A DNA stretch of 64,000 nt. It comes from Intestinimonas massiliensis (ex Afouda et al. 2020) (lineage in GTDB: Bacteria; Bacillota; Clostridia; Oscillospirales; Oscillospiraceae). This document shows positions 1 to 8,482 of this stretch, piece after piece. Numbering within the stretch: position 1 is the first letter of the stretch; each line of letters starts with the position of its first letter. The position numbers and the translations under genes are program-made. The DNA lies in assembly GCF_900626285.1 (NCBI RefSeq), contig NZ_LR131147.1, positions 833,609 through 897,608 on the forward strand. Reading direction: 5' to 3'. The notes under the pieces are model-generated. The model did not search any database, was not told where the DNA came from, and was given only the letters and a program-made list of their open reading frames with translations.

Positions 1-616
1 GTCCGGCCGGAGGCACGATGCGGAATCCGGCCAGGCCGGGCCGGGGGCCATATAATTCAAAGGTAGTGTGCCCCGGTTCACCCCCCGGGCCGAAGCGGAG
101 GGCCACATCCGCCCGGCGGCCGGCGTCCGGACTCACCATGGCCGCGCCGAACTCCCGCCACAGCCAGTCCGCCAGTTTCTCCCCCTCCCCCGGCACATCC
201 ACGGACAGCCGGCGGACCCGGGGGCAGAGTTCCTCCGCCGCCCGGAGCAGGGCCCGGCTCACGCTGGGGCCGGACAGCACCACCGACGCCCGGGCGGGGG
301 ACACCCCCTGCCGCTCCAGGGCCGCCAGGGTCAACGGCAGGGCCAGGGCCTGGCAGAAGCCCGCCGCCTCCACCGGCCGCAGGCCGCTCCGCTCCAGCCG
401 GTCCCAGCAGGGGAAATCCGCCGCCGTCACCACCCGGCGCACTCCGGCCTTGGCCAGCAGCCGGGAGCCCCTGTCCACCCGGCGGCCAAGCCGCCCCTCC
501 CCCAGGCCGGGGCGGAACGGGATCTCCGCCCGCAGGCAGGGCAGGCCCAGCAGGTCCCACCGGACCGCCGCCGGCCTGCGGCCCCTTCCCTCCCTCAGTT
601 CCACCACGCCCACCAT
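1..616 (-). CDS. Unrecognised protein, C-terminus cut by window edge
   Basis: The frame is open from ATG at 616 to the left edge, so about 205 residues are visible and the end is missing. AGGTGAT lies about 8 nt before the ATG and supports that start. The first 50 residues are Gly/Arg-rich. Two hydrophobic strand-like stretches (VRRVVTAADF near residue 60, SVVLSGPS near 112) alternate with helices, which would suit a Rossmann-like fold, but I see no catalytic motif. Third codon positions are strongly GC-rich, as in neighbouring genes; frames on the other strand look like shadows. It lies in the same direction as the MerR-RDD gene but behind a terminator hairpin, so it is probably a separate transcript. 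Function not recognised. Confidence 0.6.
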   Translation of the reverse strand, partial: MVGVVELREGRGRRPAAVRWDLLGLPCLRAEIPFRPGLGEGRLGRRVDRGSRLLAKAGVRRVVTAADFPCWDRLERSGLRPVEAAGFCQALALPLTLAALERQGVSPARASVVLSGPSVSRALLRAAEELCPRVRRLSVDVPGEGEKLADWLWREFGAAMVSPDAGRRADVALRFGPGGEPGHTTFELYGPRPGLAGFRIVPPAG

Positions 617-671
617 CGCCGCATCACCTCGGCTACAGGGTATGCGTCTTTCCCCCGATTATGCGGCAAAA

Positions 672-705
672 GGGAGCGGCGGCGGATCATTCCGCCGCCG
701 CTCCC
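672..705 (-). terminator. Terminator hairpin after the MerR-RDD gene
   Basis: A perfect 15-bp stem (GGGAGCGGCGGCGGA with its complement) around a 4-nt loop lies 10 nt beyond the stop of the minus-strand gene ending at 716. On the minus strand it is followed by TTTTGCC; on the plus strand by a later T-run. A factor-independent terminator is likely. Confidence 0.75.
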
Positions 706-715
706 CTGTCCTTTT

Positions 716-2146
716 TCAGGATTGGAGGGTCATGGTGAATTCCATCTGATAGCGCAGCTGGTCCTTCGGGACACTGTCGTCGGCAACCAGCCAGCCGGCA
801 AAATCGTGGTAGCCGTTCTGTGTCACCTTTTGTGTGATAGTCACATCTCCGGCCTGGAGGGTGTAGTCCCCAAAGCCCCCCTCTGAAATGGCGGTCAGTA
901 TGCCGCTGTTCATCCAGCTGACACAGTTGTAATTTCCCACCGCCGCAGCGAAGGAGAGGGCGGCCAGCTGCTTGTCAAAGGTGTCATCATACGTGATCAC
1001 CTGCTCACCCGTCAAATCCCGGCTCAGGGTCACAGCGGTCACCTTTCCCTCTTCATTCAGGGTGAGCTGGTGGTCGGGGTCGCCGTCTCCAAAGACATAC
1101 AGGACATTGACCTTGTCCTCCCAGTGTCCGTTCTCGTCCATGACCTGGTCGGAGCTCTGGGTGAGGTAGTGATACATATCGTTGACGTTGTCCACATACT
1201 GCTCGGCCGTGAGCATCCCCCGGTGGCGGGGCATCTGGGCCTGGGCCGTTGCCAGCACCATCAGACCGAACAGGACCGCCGCCGCCCCCACAAAGCCCAC
1301 GCACCGCAAGGCCTTTGCATCCTTGATGGCGTAGCCCCGCTCCTCCTCCCAGGGCAGGGTCTCACAGTCCATGCAGGCCCGGTAGCTTTTATAATAGCGG
1401 TAGAGATTATAGATGGGGATGCCAAAGCCCTCGCCCTTGGCAAAGACTCCCCAAGTGCGGGCCAAGGCATCGGTCCAGGTTGGCTTTCCGCCGCGGATGT
1501 CCTTGACCTGGAGGCCGAAGATCCACTTACCGGGGGTGTAGCCCCAGGTGGACAGCAGCAGGGGCTCCACCACCAGCATGGTTCCGTAATTCAGGTAGCG
1601 CCCCAAAAGGCCGAAAAAAACGCCGCCCGGAGGATTGAACCGCAGCACCAGCATGCCGAAGGCCGACCACAGCACGCCGTAGAGGAAGAGATCCAGCCAC
1701 CGGGCGAAGAACCGCCGCCAGGGAAAGGCAACCATGGGAGTGCTGTCCTTCTTCAGGCTGAAGTAGCCCTCCCCCTCCGCCGGGCGGTCCAGGGCGTCCA
1801 GATACTTCTGGGCGTCCAGGGTGGCGTACTCCACCCGGTCGGAACGCATGGAGGCGCACACCCGGTCAGCCCACTCCAGTTCGGCGCGCTGGGTCTCCAG
1901 GGTATGCTGCTGCCTGGCCAGGGCGGCGTCCAGCCCCAGCTCCCCCCGCTGCACCTGTTTGATGGTGTCCAGAGGCAGGCCCAGCTGGCGCAGGAGCTTG
2001 ATCTTCCGCAGGGTTTCCACATCTTCCTCGGAGTAGATGCGATAGTTGTTCCCTCCCCGGGCGGGGCTGATAAAACCCTCCTGCTCATAAAAGCGGATGT
2101 TGGCGCGGGTCATACCCAGGGTGGTCTCCAGCTCTTTGATGGTCAT
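716..2146 (-). CDS. MerR-type regulator fused to RDD membrane domain
   Basis: 476 residues. Residues 1-70 are a MerR winged helix (MTIKELE, TRANIRFYEQEGFISPAR, NNYRIYSEEDV), followed by a helical linker to about 125. From about 140 there is an RDD-like membrane domain (FFARWLDLFLYGVLW, then GYTPGKWIFGLQVKD), and a further hydrophobic segment near 290 precedes a roughly 170-residue tail that is probably extracytoplasmic. ATG 2146 is preferred over an upstream in-frame ATG because GGAGG stands just before it. A DNA-binding head on an integral membrane protein implies a membrane-tethered regulator. The promoter has a 19-bp spacer typical of MerR control, so autoregulation is likely. The signal sensed is unknown; there is no effector cysteine cluster of the metal-sensing type. 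Confidence 0.85.
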   Translation of the reverse strand: MTIKELETTLGMTRANIRFYEQEGFISPARGGNNYRIYSEEDVETLRKIKLLRQLGLPLDTIKQVQRGELGLDAALARQQHTLETQRAELEWADRVCASMRSDRVEYATLDAQKYLDALDRPAEGEGYFSLKKDSTPMVAFPWRRFFARWLDLFLYGVLWSAFGMLVLRFNPPGGVFFGLLGRYLNYGTMLVVEPLLLSTWGYTPGKWIFGLQVKDIRGGKPTWTDALARTWGVFAKGEGFGIPIYNLYRYYKSYRACMDCETLPWEEERGYAIKDAKALRCVGFVGAAAVLFGLMVLATAQAQMPRHRGMLTAEQYVDNVNDMYHYLTQSSDQVMDENGHWEDKVNVLYVFGDGDPDHQLTLNEEGKVTAVTLSRDLTGEQVITYDDTFDKQLAALSFAAAVGNYNCVSWMNSGILTAISEGGFGDYTLQAGDVTITQKVTQNGYHDFAGWLVADDSVPKDQLRYQMEFTMTLQS

Positions 2147-2167
2147 GGCGCTCGCCTCCTCACCCTC

Positions 2168-2198
2168 AATATAAAGCATCAAGTTCCTTTACAGTCAA
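2168..2198 (-). promoter_or_regulatory. MerR-type promoter with 19-bp spacer
   Basis: Reading the minus strand: TTGACT (2198-2193), a 19-bp spacer, then TATATT (2173-2168), about 20 nt before the ATG at 2146. The spacer contains the dyad TAAAG-N10-CTTTA. MerR activators are known to act on over-long 19-20 bp spacers with a dyad between -35 and -10, so this is probably the autoregulatory operator. Confidence 0.65.
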
Positions 2199-2213
2199 GG
2201 CTTTTTACAAATT

Positions 2214-3341
2214 TTACGGATTCAGCAGAGCCAGGGCGGCCTCCAGTTGGGCATCCCCCTGGTCGGTGAGATAGACCTCCTGGTCCAGGGTCAGGCCGGT
2301 ACCGATGAGGGAGGTGCCGCTGCCCGTGTAGTAGGAGGCGGTGGAGATGGCCATGGCTCCGCCGTGAGGCAGAGCGAAGGTCTGCTGGGAGTAGCCCTTG
2401 CCGCTGGTGGGCTCGCCCACGATCTTGGCCACCCCCTGCTCCTGGAGCTCGGCGGCAAAGAACTCGGCCGCAGAATAGGTGTTGGCATTCACCAGCACCA
2501 CCATGGGCAGATCCACGCAGGAGGCGTCGGAATAGGTGATTTCCTCATGGCCCGCCTTGTTCCGGGTGATGAAGATGGGGCCCTCGGGCAGCAGGAAGTC
2601 CAGCATATCGGTGAGCTGGTTCAGGTAGCCGCCGCCGTTGTCCCGCATGTCGAAGATCAGGGCTTCGGCCCCCTGGGCCTGGAGGTCGGTCACCGCCTCC
2701 TCCAGCCGGGCGGCGCTGTTGTCATAGAAGTTGAGCAGATGGACATAGCCCACGTTTCCGTCCAGCATCTGGCTGACCACGGGGTCGCTGTCCATACTGG
2801 CCCGCTCCACCTCCACGGTACGGGTAGTCCCATCGGTCCCCAGGATCTCCAGGGACACGGTGGTGCCCTCTTCCCCCTGGATCAGAGAGGCCCCGTCATA
2901 CCGGGCATCGCCGGCCAGGGAGGTACCGTCGGCGGCGGTGATGATCTCACCGGCCGCCAGCCCTGCCTGTTCCGCCGGGCCGCCCTCCGTCACGCTCTGG
3001 ATCAGCAGGCCCTCCTCCCGCTCGTAGGTAATGGTGACACCGATGCCCACATACTGGTTGGTGCGCCGCTGGTTCTGGGCCTGGTACTCCTCCTCTGTCA
3101 GGTAGTAGCTCCAGCGGTCCCCCAGGCCGGAAACCAGCCCCTCCAGGGCGGAATCCACGGCGGCGGTCTCGTCATACTCCCCCACGAATTTATCCTCCAC
3201 CAGCTTGAGACCCTCCAGCAGAGAGGCGCCGTAGGTGCCGATGGAGAGGCGGAAACACAGCAGGCTTCCGCCGATGCAGACCACAGCGGTGAGCAGCACC
3301 GCCAGCAGCAGGTGAAGGTCGGTAAATCGTCTGGTTTTCAT
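2214..3341 (-). CDS. S41 family C-terminal processing protease
   Basis: 375 residues. An N-terminal signal anchor (about residues 10-30) is followed by a linker, a PDZ domain (about 90-165, with VGIGVTI and GGPAEQAGLAAGEII) and a tail-specific protease domain. The catalytic serine is about S290 in NANTYSAAEFF and the catalytic lysine about K315 in SGKGYSQ, with the 25-residue spacing usual for the family. It probably cuts unstructured C-termini of exported proteins at the outer face of the membrane. It is downstream of the M23 peptidase, the ftsEX-M23-S41 order common in Firmicutes, which suggests a role in peptidoglycan hydrolase maturation or division. A hairpin separates it from the M23 gene. 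Confidence 0.92.
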   Translation of the reverse strand: MKTRRFTDLHLLLAVLLTAVVCIGGSLLCFRLSIGTYGASLLEGLKLVEDKFVGEYDETAAVDSALEGLVSGLGDRWSYYLTEEEYQAQNQRRTNQYVGIGVTITYEREEGLLIQSVTEGGPAEQAGLAAGEIITAADGTSLAGDARYDGASLIQGEEGTTVSLEILGTDGTTRTVEVERASMDSDPVVSQMLDGNVGYVHLLNFYDNSAARLEEAVTDLQAQGAEALIFDMRDNGGGYLNQLTDMLDFLLPEGPIFITRNKAGHEEITYSDASCVDLPMVVLVNANTYSAAEFFAAELQEQGVAKIVGEPTSGKGYSQQTFALPHGGAMAISTASYYTGSGTSLIGTGLTLDQEVYLTDQGDAQLEAALALLNP

Positions 3342-3371
3342 GCGTTTCAGATCCTTTCGCCAAAAAATCCA

Positions 3372-3405
3372 ATAAGGGCGGAGAGGCTTCCCCCTCCGCC
3401 CTTAT
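3372..3405 (-). terminator. Hairpin between M23 and S41 genes
   Basis: A 12-bp stem (ATAAGGGCGGAG and complement), followed on the minus strand by ATTGGATTTTTTGG, sits between the M23 stop (3421) and the S41 start (3341). It probably terminates or attenuates transcription of the ftsEX unit. Confidence 0.65.
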
Positions 3406-3420
3406 GTAGATGCATATGTA

Positions 3421-4680
3421 TTACCAGGAAGTCAGATTCAGGTCCGGGAACTTGCTCTCCGGGTCCACCCGCTGGCCGCCCACCCGGATCTCCAGGTGCA
3501 GGTGGTTGCCGGTGGAGTTGCCGGTGGTGCCCACATATCCGATGACCTGGCCCTGCTTGACCATCTGGCCCTCGCTCACCGCCCGGGAGCTCATATGGGC
3601 GTACAGGGTGGAGTTGCCGTTGCCGTGGTCGATGACCACGTAGTTGCCGTAGGACCAGTAGGCCCCGCTGCCCTTCACCGAGGTAATCACCTGTCCGCTC
3701 TTGGCCGCCAGGATGGGCGTGCCGCCGTTGGCGGGGATGTCAATGCCGCTGTGGTTCTGGGCCCGGCCGCTGACCGGGTTGATCCGGTAGCCGAAGGGAG
3801 AGGAGATGCTGTACCAGCCGGGCAAAGGCCACATGTAGCCACTCTCCGACACGATGGTGGTGCCGGTCTGTTTCCGCTGCTCCTCCAGCTCCTTCTGTTT
3901 CTTCACAATATCCGCCTGGATGGCGGCGGCGGCGGCGTCCTCCTCGTCCAGCAGACGGTTGACCTCCGCCACATTCTTGTTCAGCTCATCCAACACCTTT
4001 TCCGCTTCCGCGATCTTGGACTGCTGCTCGGCCTTCTTGGCCTCCTGCTGCTCCTTGACGGCCTGCTCGTCGGCCCGGGCGCTCTCCAGCTCGGCCTGGA
4101 GCCGCTCCAGCTCCTCCCGGGTGGCGATGAGCTCGTCCATCACCTGGTTGTCGTAGTCCATCACCGCGTCCACATCGGCCAGCCGGTCCAGCAGATCGGA
4201 AAAGCTCTCGGCGTTGAAGAGGATGGACCAGTAGGAGACGGTGCCCTCCTCCTCCATGGCGCGCACCCGCTCACAGAACAGCTCGTACTGGGCCTGCTCG
4301 TTGGCCTCGGCCACCTTGCGCTCCTCTTCCTTCTGGGCGATGGCGTCGTCATAGTAGGCGATCTGCTCGTTGATGTTGTCCAGCTCGTCATTGATGGCGT
4401 CCAGCTGCTGCAGCAGCAGATCCCGCTTATCCTGAGCGGCAGACTGCTCCGACTCAGCCTGGGCCAGCTGCTCTTTCAGCTCTTTCTGGCGGGCCTGGCT
4501 CTCTGCCTGTTCCTGCTTCAGGGCGTCGATCTCACTCTGGGTCACCGCCCCGGCACCCCCGATGATCATGGTCAGCATGGGCAGCAGCATCAGCAGGGCC
4601 ATAACGGCCGCCAGAACGCCGAACAGTACACGGCGCTTGTCCATCTTCTGCTTCTTCTGTGCTTTTTGTCCTTTTGCCAC
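3421..4680 (-). CDS. M23 family peptidoglycan endopeptidase with coiled coil
   Basis: 419 residues, GTG start with AAGGAG 7-8 nt upstream. A basic N-terminus and one membrane segment (about 17-40) precede a long Glu/Gln/Ala-rich coiled coil (about 45-265) and a C-terminal LytM domain. The zinc ligands are intact: HSGID (about H310/D314) and HLH (about H393/H395). The architecture matches EnvC-type and PcsB-type partners of FtsEX, but EnvC has a degenerate LytM domain, whereas this one should be catalytically active. It lies 33 nt after ftsX in the same direction, so it is the likely hydrolase controlled by FtsEX at the septum. Confidence 0.92.
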   Translation of the reverse strand: MAKGQKAQKKQKMDKRRVLFGVLAAVMALLMLLPMLTMIIGGAGAVTQSEIDALKQEQAESQARQKELKEQLAQAESEQSAAQDKRDLLLQQLDAINDELDNINEQIAYYDDAIAQKEEERKVAEANEQAQYELFCERVRAMEEEGTVSYWSILFNAESFSDLLDRLADVDAVMDYDNQVMDELIATREELERLQAELESARADEQAVKEQQEAKKAEQQSKIAEAEKVLDELNKNVAEVNRLLDEEDAAAAAIQADIVKKQKELEEQRKQTGTTIVSESGYMWPLPGWYSISSPFGYRINPVSGRAQNHSGIDIPANGGTPILAAKSGQVITSVKGSGAYWSYGNYVVIDHGNGNSTLYAHMSSRAVSEGQMVKQGQVIGYVGTTGNSTGNHLHLEIRVGGQRVDPESKFPDLNLTSW

Positions 4681-4713
4681 AGTATTTCTCCTTTTCCGCG
4701 CAGCGCAGGTCTC

Positions 4714-5604
4714 TTATACCTGCAGGAACTTCCGAATGGCCAGCACCGAGCCGCCGGCGCCGATCACAAAGCCGGTGAGCACGAATACGCCCAGCACCTG
4801 CAGCGCCATGGGCTGGAAGGGCAGAACCTTGATAAGCTCAATGGTGTCCGAGGTGGAGATGGCCTTGCTCACCAGCACGTAGATGCCCCACTCCAGGAAG
4901 AAGGCCACCACCGCTCCGATCAGGCCCAGGATCAGTCCTTCAAATACAAAGGGCCAGCGCACAAAGGAGTTGGTGGCGCCGCACATCTTCATGATGGCGA
5001 TCTCCTCCCGCCGGTTGAAGGTGGCCAGCTTGATGGTATTGGCGATGATGAACAGGCTCACCGCCAGCAGAATGATGACCAGAATGACGGCCACCGCACC
5101 CGCCACGTTGCGGATGACGGTAAAGCCCTCGGCAATCTCGGGGGCGGATTTGGTCCAGGCCACGCCCGTCACTCCGTCCACCGCCGCCTCGGTCTCGGCC
5201 AGCTTGCTGATGTCATTCAGATAGACATGGAACCGGTCCCGGTACACCGAGGAGGGCAGGCTGTCAAAGAGGGGGTTGCCCTCGTAGTCGGCCTCAAACT
5301 CCTTCTGGGCCTCCTCCTTGGTGACGAACTCAGCCCGGGCCACGTTGGGGATGGCCTCGATATCGTCCTGAAGGGCGCGGGCCTCATCCTGGGTCAGGGT
5401 GTCCTCAATGTAGGCCGTGAACTGGTTTTCCTTCTCCAGATCACTGAACATATTGGAGGCGTTCACTGCCACCAGGGAAAAAGAACCCATGATGAGCAGG
5501 CAGCATACGATCATGCACACGGCCGCGAAGGACATCAGGCCGTGGGTAAAGATGCTGCGGAAGCCCTCCATGAAGAAATAGCCAAAATCATATCGTTGTT
5601 TCAT
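4714..5604 (-). CDS. ftsX: Cell-division ABC transporter permease FtsX
   Basis: 296 residues: one N-terminal membrane segment (about 22-45), an extracytoplasmic domain (about 50-170, starting near NMFSDLEKENQFTAYIED) and three C-terminal membrane segments (about 173-200, 220-250, 265-290). This is the standard FtsX layout and length. The conserved cytoplasmic stretch FNRREEIAIMKMCGAT is present. The start overlaps the end of ftsE by 17 nt, so translation is probably coupled. FtsX carries ATP-driven conformational changes from FtsE to an extracellular peptidoglycan hydrolase, here probably the adjacent M23 protein. Confidence 0.95.
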   Translation of the reverse strand: MKQRYDFGYFFMEGFRSIFTHGLMSFAAVCMIVCCLLIMGSFSLVAVNASNMFSDLEKENQFTAYIEDTLTQDEARALQDDIEAIPNVARAEFVTKEEAQKEFEADYEGNPLFDSLPSSVYRDRFHVYLNDISKLAETEAAVDGVTGVAWTKSAPEIAEGFTVIRNVAGAVAVILVIILLAVSLFIIANTIKLATFNRREEIAIMKMCGATNSFVRWPFVFEGLILGLIGAVVAFFLEWGIYVLVSKAISTSDTIELIKVLPFQPMALQVLGVFVLTGFVIGAGGSVLAIRKFLQV

Positions 5605-6280
5605 TATTATAATACCCGCCTGTCTCGTCGCTGATGATTCTGCCGTTCTCGATGGCCACCACCCGCTTGGAGAAGCGGTTGACCAGCTCCCGCTCGTGGG
5701 TGACCACCAGCACGGTGGTGCCCAGCTCGTTGATGCGCTCCAGCAGCATCATGATCTCCAGGGAGCGCATGGGGTCCAGGTTGCCGGTGGGCTCGTCGGC
5801 AATGATCATCTGGGGATTGTTCACCAGCGCCCGGGCGATGGCCACACGCTGCTGCTCGCCGCCGGAGATCTCACTGGGCAGACGGTCTCCCTTCTGGTCC
5901 AGGCCCACCAGCTCCAGCACATAGGGCACCCGTTTGCGGATCTCCCGGGGGGAGGCCCCCACCGCCCGCATGGCAAAGACCAGGTTTTCCTGCACTGTTT
6001 TCTTTTCAATGAGCCGGAAATCCTGGAAAATGACCCCCAGGGTGCGCCGCATGTAGGGCACCTGCCGGGGCCGGATATTATTCAGATTATAGCCGTTGAC
6101 CATCAGACGGCCGGCCGAAGGCGCGATCTCCGCGGTAATGAGCTTCAGAATGGTGGACTTACCCGATCCGGACGGCCCCACCAGAAAGACAAACTCCCCG
6201 TCGTCGATGCGCATATTGACCCCTTTCAGGGCCTTTGTCCCATTATCATAGGACTTTTGAATGTCGATCAGACGTATCAC
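5588..6280 (-). CDS. ftsE: Cell-division ABC transporter ATPase FtsE
   Basis: 230 residues from GTG 6280. Walker A is GPSGSGKST (35-43), followed by the Q-loop FQDFRLI, the signature ISGGEQQR, Walker B MIIADEPT and the H-loop VVTHERE. GTG 6280 is chosen because a GAGGT sequence precedes it and it gives the usual N-terminus (VIRLIDIQKSY). An ATG at 6331 would add 17 residues but would start inside a terminator-like stem. It overlaps ftsX by 17 nt. FtsE powers FtsX in the divisome. Confidence 0.95.
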   Translation of the reverse strand: MIRLIDIQKSYDNGTKALKGVNMRIDDGEFVFLVGPSGSGKSTILKLITAEIAPSAGRLMVNGYNLNNIRPRQVPYMRRTLGVIFQDFRLIEKKTVQENLVFAMRAVGASPREIRKRVPYVLELVGLDQKGDRLPSEISGGEQQRVAIARALVNNPQMIIADEPTGNLDPMRSLEIMMLLERINELGTTVLVVTHERELVNRFSKRVVAIENGRIISDETGGYYNNETTI

Positions 6281-6333
6281 GCTCGGTACCTCATCTATGT
6301 ATTTATCGTATCCTAAGAATTTCTTCATCACCA

Positions 6334-6361
6334 GGAGGGACGCCGTTTCCGACGTCCCTCC
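6334..6361 (-). terminator. Hairpin upstream of ftsE
   Basis: GGAGGGACG and its complement form a 9-bp stem between the CdaR-like gene (stop at 6375) and ftsE. It has no good U-run on the minus strand, so it is a weak terminator or attenuator. Confidence 0.45.
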
Positions 6362-6374
6362 CTGTTAAAGTTGT

Positions 6375-7466
6375 TCAGTTGTCAATGCCGCGGGAGATCA
6401 GGTACTTCTTGACCATCAGGGCCACCTTGAAGGTGATGGCGTCGTCAAACTCCCGCAGGTCCAGGCCGGTCAGCTTCTTGATCTTCTCCAGGCGGTACAC
6501 CAGGGTGTTCCGGTGGACGAAGAGCTTCCGGGCAGTCTCGGACACGTTCAGATTGTTTTCAAAGAACTTGTTGATGGTGAACAGAGTCTCCTGGTCCAGG
6601 GCGTCAATGGGGTTCTTCTTGAAGACCTCCTGGAGGAACATCTCACACAGGGTGGTGGGCAGCTGATAGATCAGCCGGCCGATGCCCAGGTTCTCATAGT
6701 TGATGATGCTCTTCTCGGTATCGAACACCCGGCCCACATCGATGGCGATACCCGCCTCCTTGTAGGCCCGGGCCAGCTCCCGGATGTGGGTGACGATGGT
6801 ACCGATGCCAATGACCACCCGCAGGTGGAGCTCGTCGGTAATCTTGTCCTCGATCTGCTTGGCGATCTTGTACAGGTCCCGGGTCTCCGCACCCTCGTTG
6901 AGCTGCTTGATCAGGGCCACGTCGGTCTCGCTGATGGACAGCACAAAGTCCACCTGCTTGTCGGGGAACATGGCATGTACCACGTCGATCAGGGCGGGGT
7001 CGGTGGTCTCCACCTGCCGGATCAGGAACACCGCCCGGGGCGCCTCGGAGGTGAAGTGCAGCTCCTTGGCCCGGACGTAGATATCGCCCAGCAGGATGTT
7101 GTCGGAGATGATGTTCTTCACAAAGGTGGCCTTATCGTGCTTCTCCTCATAATAGGTCTTGGCGCCATTGAGGGCCACGGTAGCCATGGAGCAGACCATG
7201 CGGGCCTCCTCATCCTCACCCTTGGCAAAGGCCGCATAGTCAAACTGGGAGCCCCAGCCGGTCAGGGCCTTGAAGGTGCGTCCCTCATAATGGACGCACT
7301 CCCCCTCGCCCCGATTCACCGTCTCAACGGCGCCGGGCCAGTGCTCGCCAATGCAGCTGAGTTCGTTGCAGGCCACCACCGTCCCCTCAGAATCGATCAC
7401 GCCTATTGCCCGGTCTGTGCTGTCCTTCATCTGCAAGACAACGCTCTGAAAAATTCTGCTGGACAT
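6375..7466 (-). CDS. CdaR/PucR-type transcriptional regulator
   Basis: 363 residues from ATG 7466, which has AAGGAGG 8 nt upstream. The N-terminal 130 residues resemble a sugar-diacid/small-molecule sensing domain (FQSVVLQMKDSTDRAIGVID). The middle (about 150-280) is the degenerate GGDEF-like CdaR domain, and the C-terminus is a PucR helix-turn-helix (NLNVSETARKLFVHRNTLVY near 310-330). Members regulate carbon or purine use by binding DNA as dimers; the ligand here is not evident. It has its own strong promoter, and a hairpin separates it from ftsE, so its link to cell division is only positional. Confidence 0.85.
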   Translation of the reverse strand: MSSRIFQSVVLQMKDSTDRAIGVIDSEGTVVACNELSCIGEHWPGAVETVNRGEGECVHYEGRTFKALTGWGSQFDYAAFAKGEDEEARMVCSMATVALNGAKTYYEEKHDKATFVKNIISDNILLGDIYVRAKELHFTSEAPRAVFLIRQVETTDPALIDVVHAMFPDKQVDFVLSISETDVALIKQLNEGAETRDLYKIAKQIEDKITDELHLRVVIGIGTIVTHIRELARAYKEAGIAIDVGRVFDTEKSIINYENLGIGRLIYQLPTTLCEMFLQEVFKKNPIDALDQETLFTINKFFENNLNVSETARKLFVHRNTLVYRLEKIKKLTGLDLREFDDAITFKVALMVKKYLISRGIDN

Positions 7467-7562
7467 GGTGTCAGCCTCCTTCAAATCTCCTTACCCTCAA
7501 CTCGTCCCGCCGCAGATTGCCGGCAGAACCCATCTTGAGACTTCTCTTGCTTAACAGTCAAT

Positions 7563-7591
7563 ATTATACCGGTTCTTTTTGCTCTTTTCAA
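7563..7591 (-). promoter_or_regulatory. Sigma-A-type promoter for the CdaR-like regulator
   Basis: On the minus strand: TTGAAA (7591-7586), 17-bp spacer, TATAAT (7568-7563), about 97 nt before the ATG at 7466. Near-consensus housekeeping promoter. Confidence 0.75.
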
Positions 7592-7665
7592 TATCTTTTT
7601 GAAAGTTTTTTGTGGAAATTGCCTAAACAGTTCCGTTCCTAACGAATTTTCTGCACTATGGCGGT

Positions 7666-8382
7666 TCAGAGCCGCCCGCCGCTTTCCCGCAGAGCCGCCA
7701 ATTCCTCCGCCGTCAGGGGCCGCCACTGGCCGGACGCCAGAGCAGGATCAAGGGTAAGCGGCCCCATGGTCAGCCGCTTCAGATAGCGCACCGGCTTACC
7801 CCGGCTGGCCAGCATCCGCTTGATCTGGTGGTACTTCCCCTCCCGCAGGGTGACCAGGCCGGTATCCCGCTCCGCCAGGATCTCCAGCCCCGCAGGCAGG
7901 CACTCCAGGCCGTCGGCCAGGGTGATCCCCCGCCGGAAGGCCTCTACATCGGCTTGTTCCAGCAGGCCGTCTACCCGGACGAAATAGGTCTTGTCCACAT
8001 GCCAGCGGGGAGAGAGCAGCCGGTGGGCCAGGGGGCCGTCGTTGGTCAGCAGCAGCAGGCCCTCCGTGTCCTTGTCCAGCCGCCCCGCCGGGAACAGGCC
8101 CACCCGCCGGAGGTGTTCCGGCAGCAGAGTGAGCACTGTGGGCTCTCTGGGGTCCTCGGTGGCCGACACCAGCCCCGCCGGCTTGTGGAGCATCAGATAG
8201 ACCAGCCGCTCCCCCGACACCGGCTGGCCGTCCACCAAAAAGGAAGCAGCGGGGTCGTGCTTTTCCTCCGGCGTCCGGGCCACCGCGCCGTCCACCGTCA
8301 CCCGGCCCGCCCGCACCAGCTCCCGCACCTCCTTCCGGGACCATCGGCCCGTATTGGCCAGGATCTTGTCCAGACGCTCCAT
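7666..8382 (-). CDS. RsuA/RluB-type rRNA pseudouridine synthase
   Basis: 238 residues from ATG 8382 with AAGGAGG just upstream; the open frame continues further but without homology. An S4 RNA-binding domain (MERLDKILANTGRWSRKEV) is followed by the catalytic domain. The family motif GRLDKDTEGLLLLTNDG holds the catalytic aspartate, and GKYHQIKRML is the conserved C-terminal motif. It isomerises a uridine in 16S or 23S rRNA; the exact site cannot be told. It is a stand-alone gene, divergent from the DUF4830-like gene at 8483. Confidence 0.92.
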   Translation of the reverse strand: MERLDKILANTGRWSRKEVRELVRAGRVTVDGAVARTPEEKHDPAASFLVDGQPVSGERLVYLMLHKPAGLVSATEDPREPTVLTLLPEHLRRVGLFPAGRLDKDTEGLLLLTNDGPLAHRLLSPRWHVDKTYFVRVDGLLEQADVEAFRRGITLADGLECLPAGLEILAERDTGLVTLREGKYHQIKRMLASRGKPVRYLKRLTMGPLTLDPALASGQWRPLTAEELAALRESGGRL

Positions 8383-8482
8383 CTGATGTCCTCCTTGTCC
8401 TTTTTTGCGATTTCCGTCATATATGCTCCTCCTTCCCCATATCCTTGAAATACCAGCATTTTGGGGAAGGGAGCGTTGCGCT

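Noticed and set aside
3496..5634. Long open frame on the plus strand opposite the M23 and ftsX genes
   Set aside because: Low-complexity His/Leu/Gly-rich translation, antisense to clearly conserved genes; a GC-content shadow.
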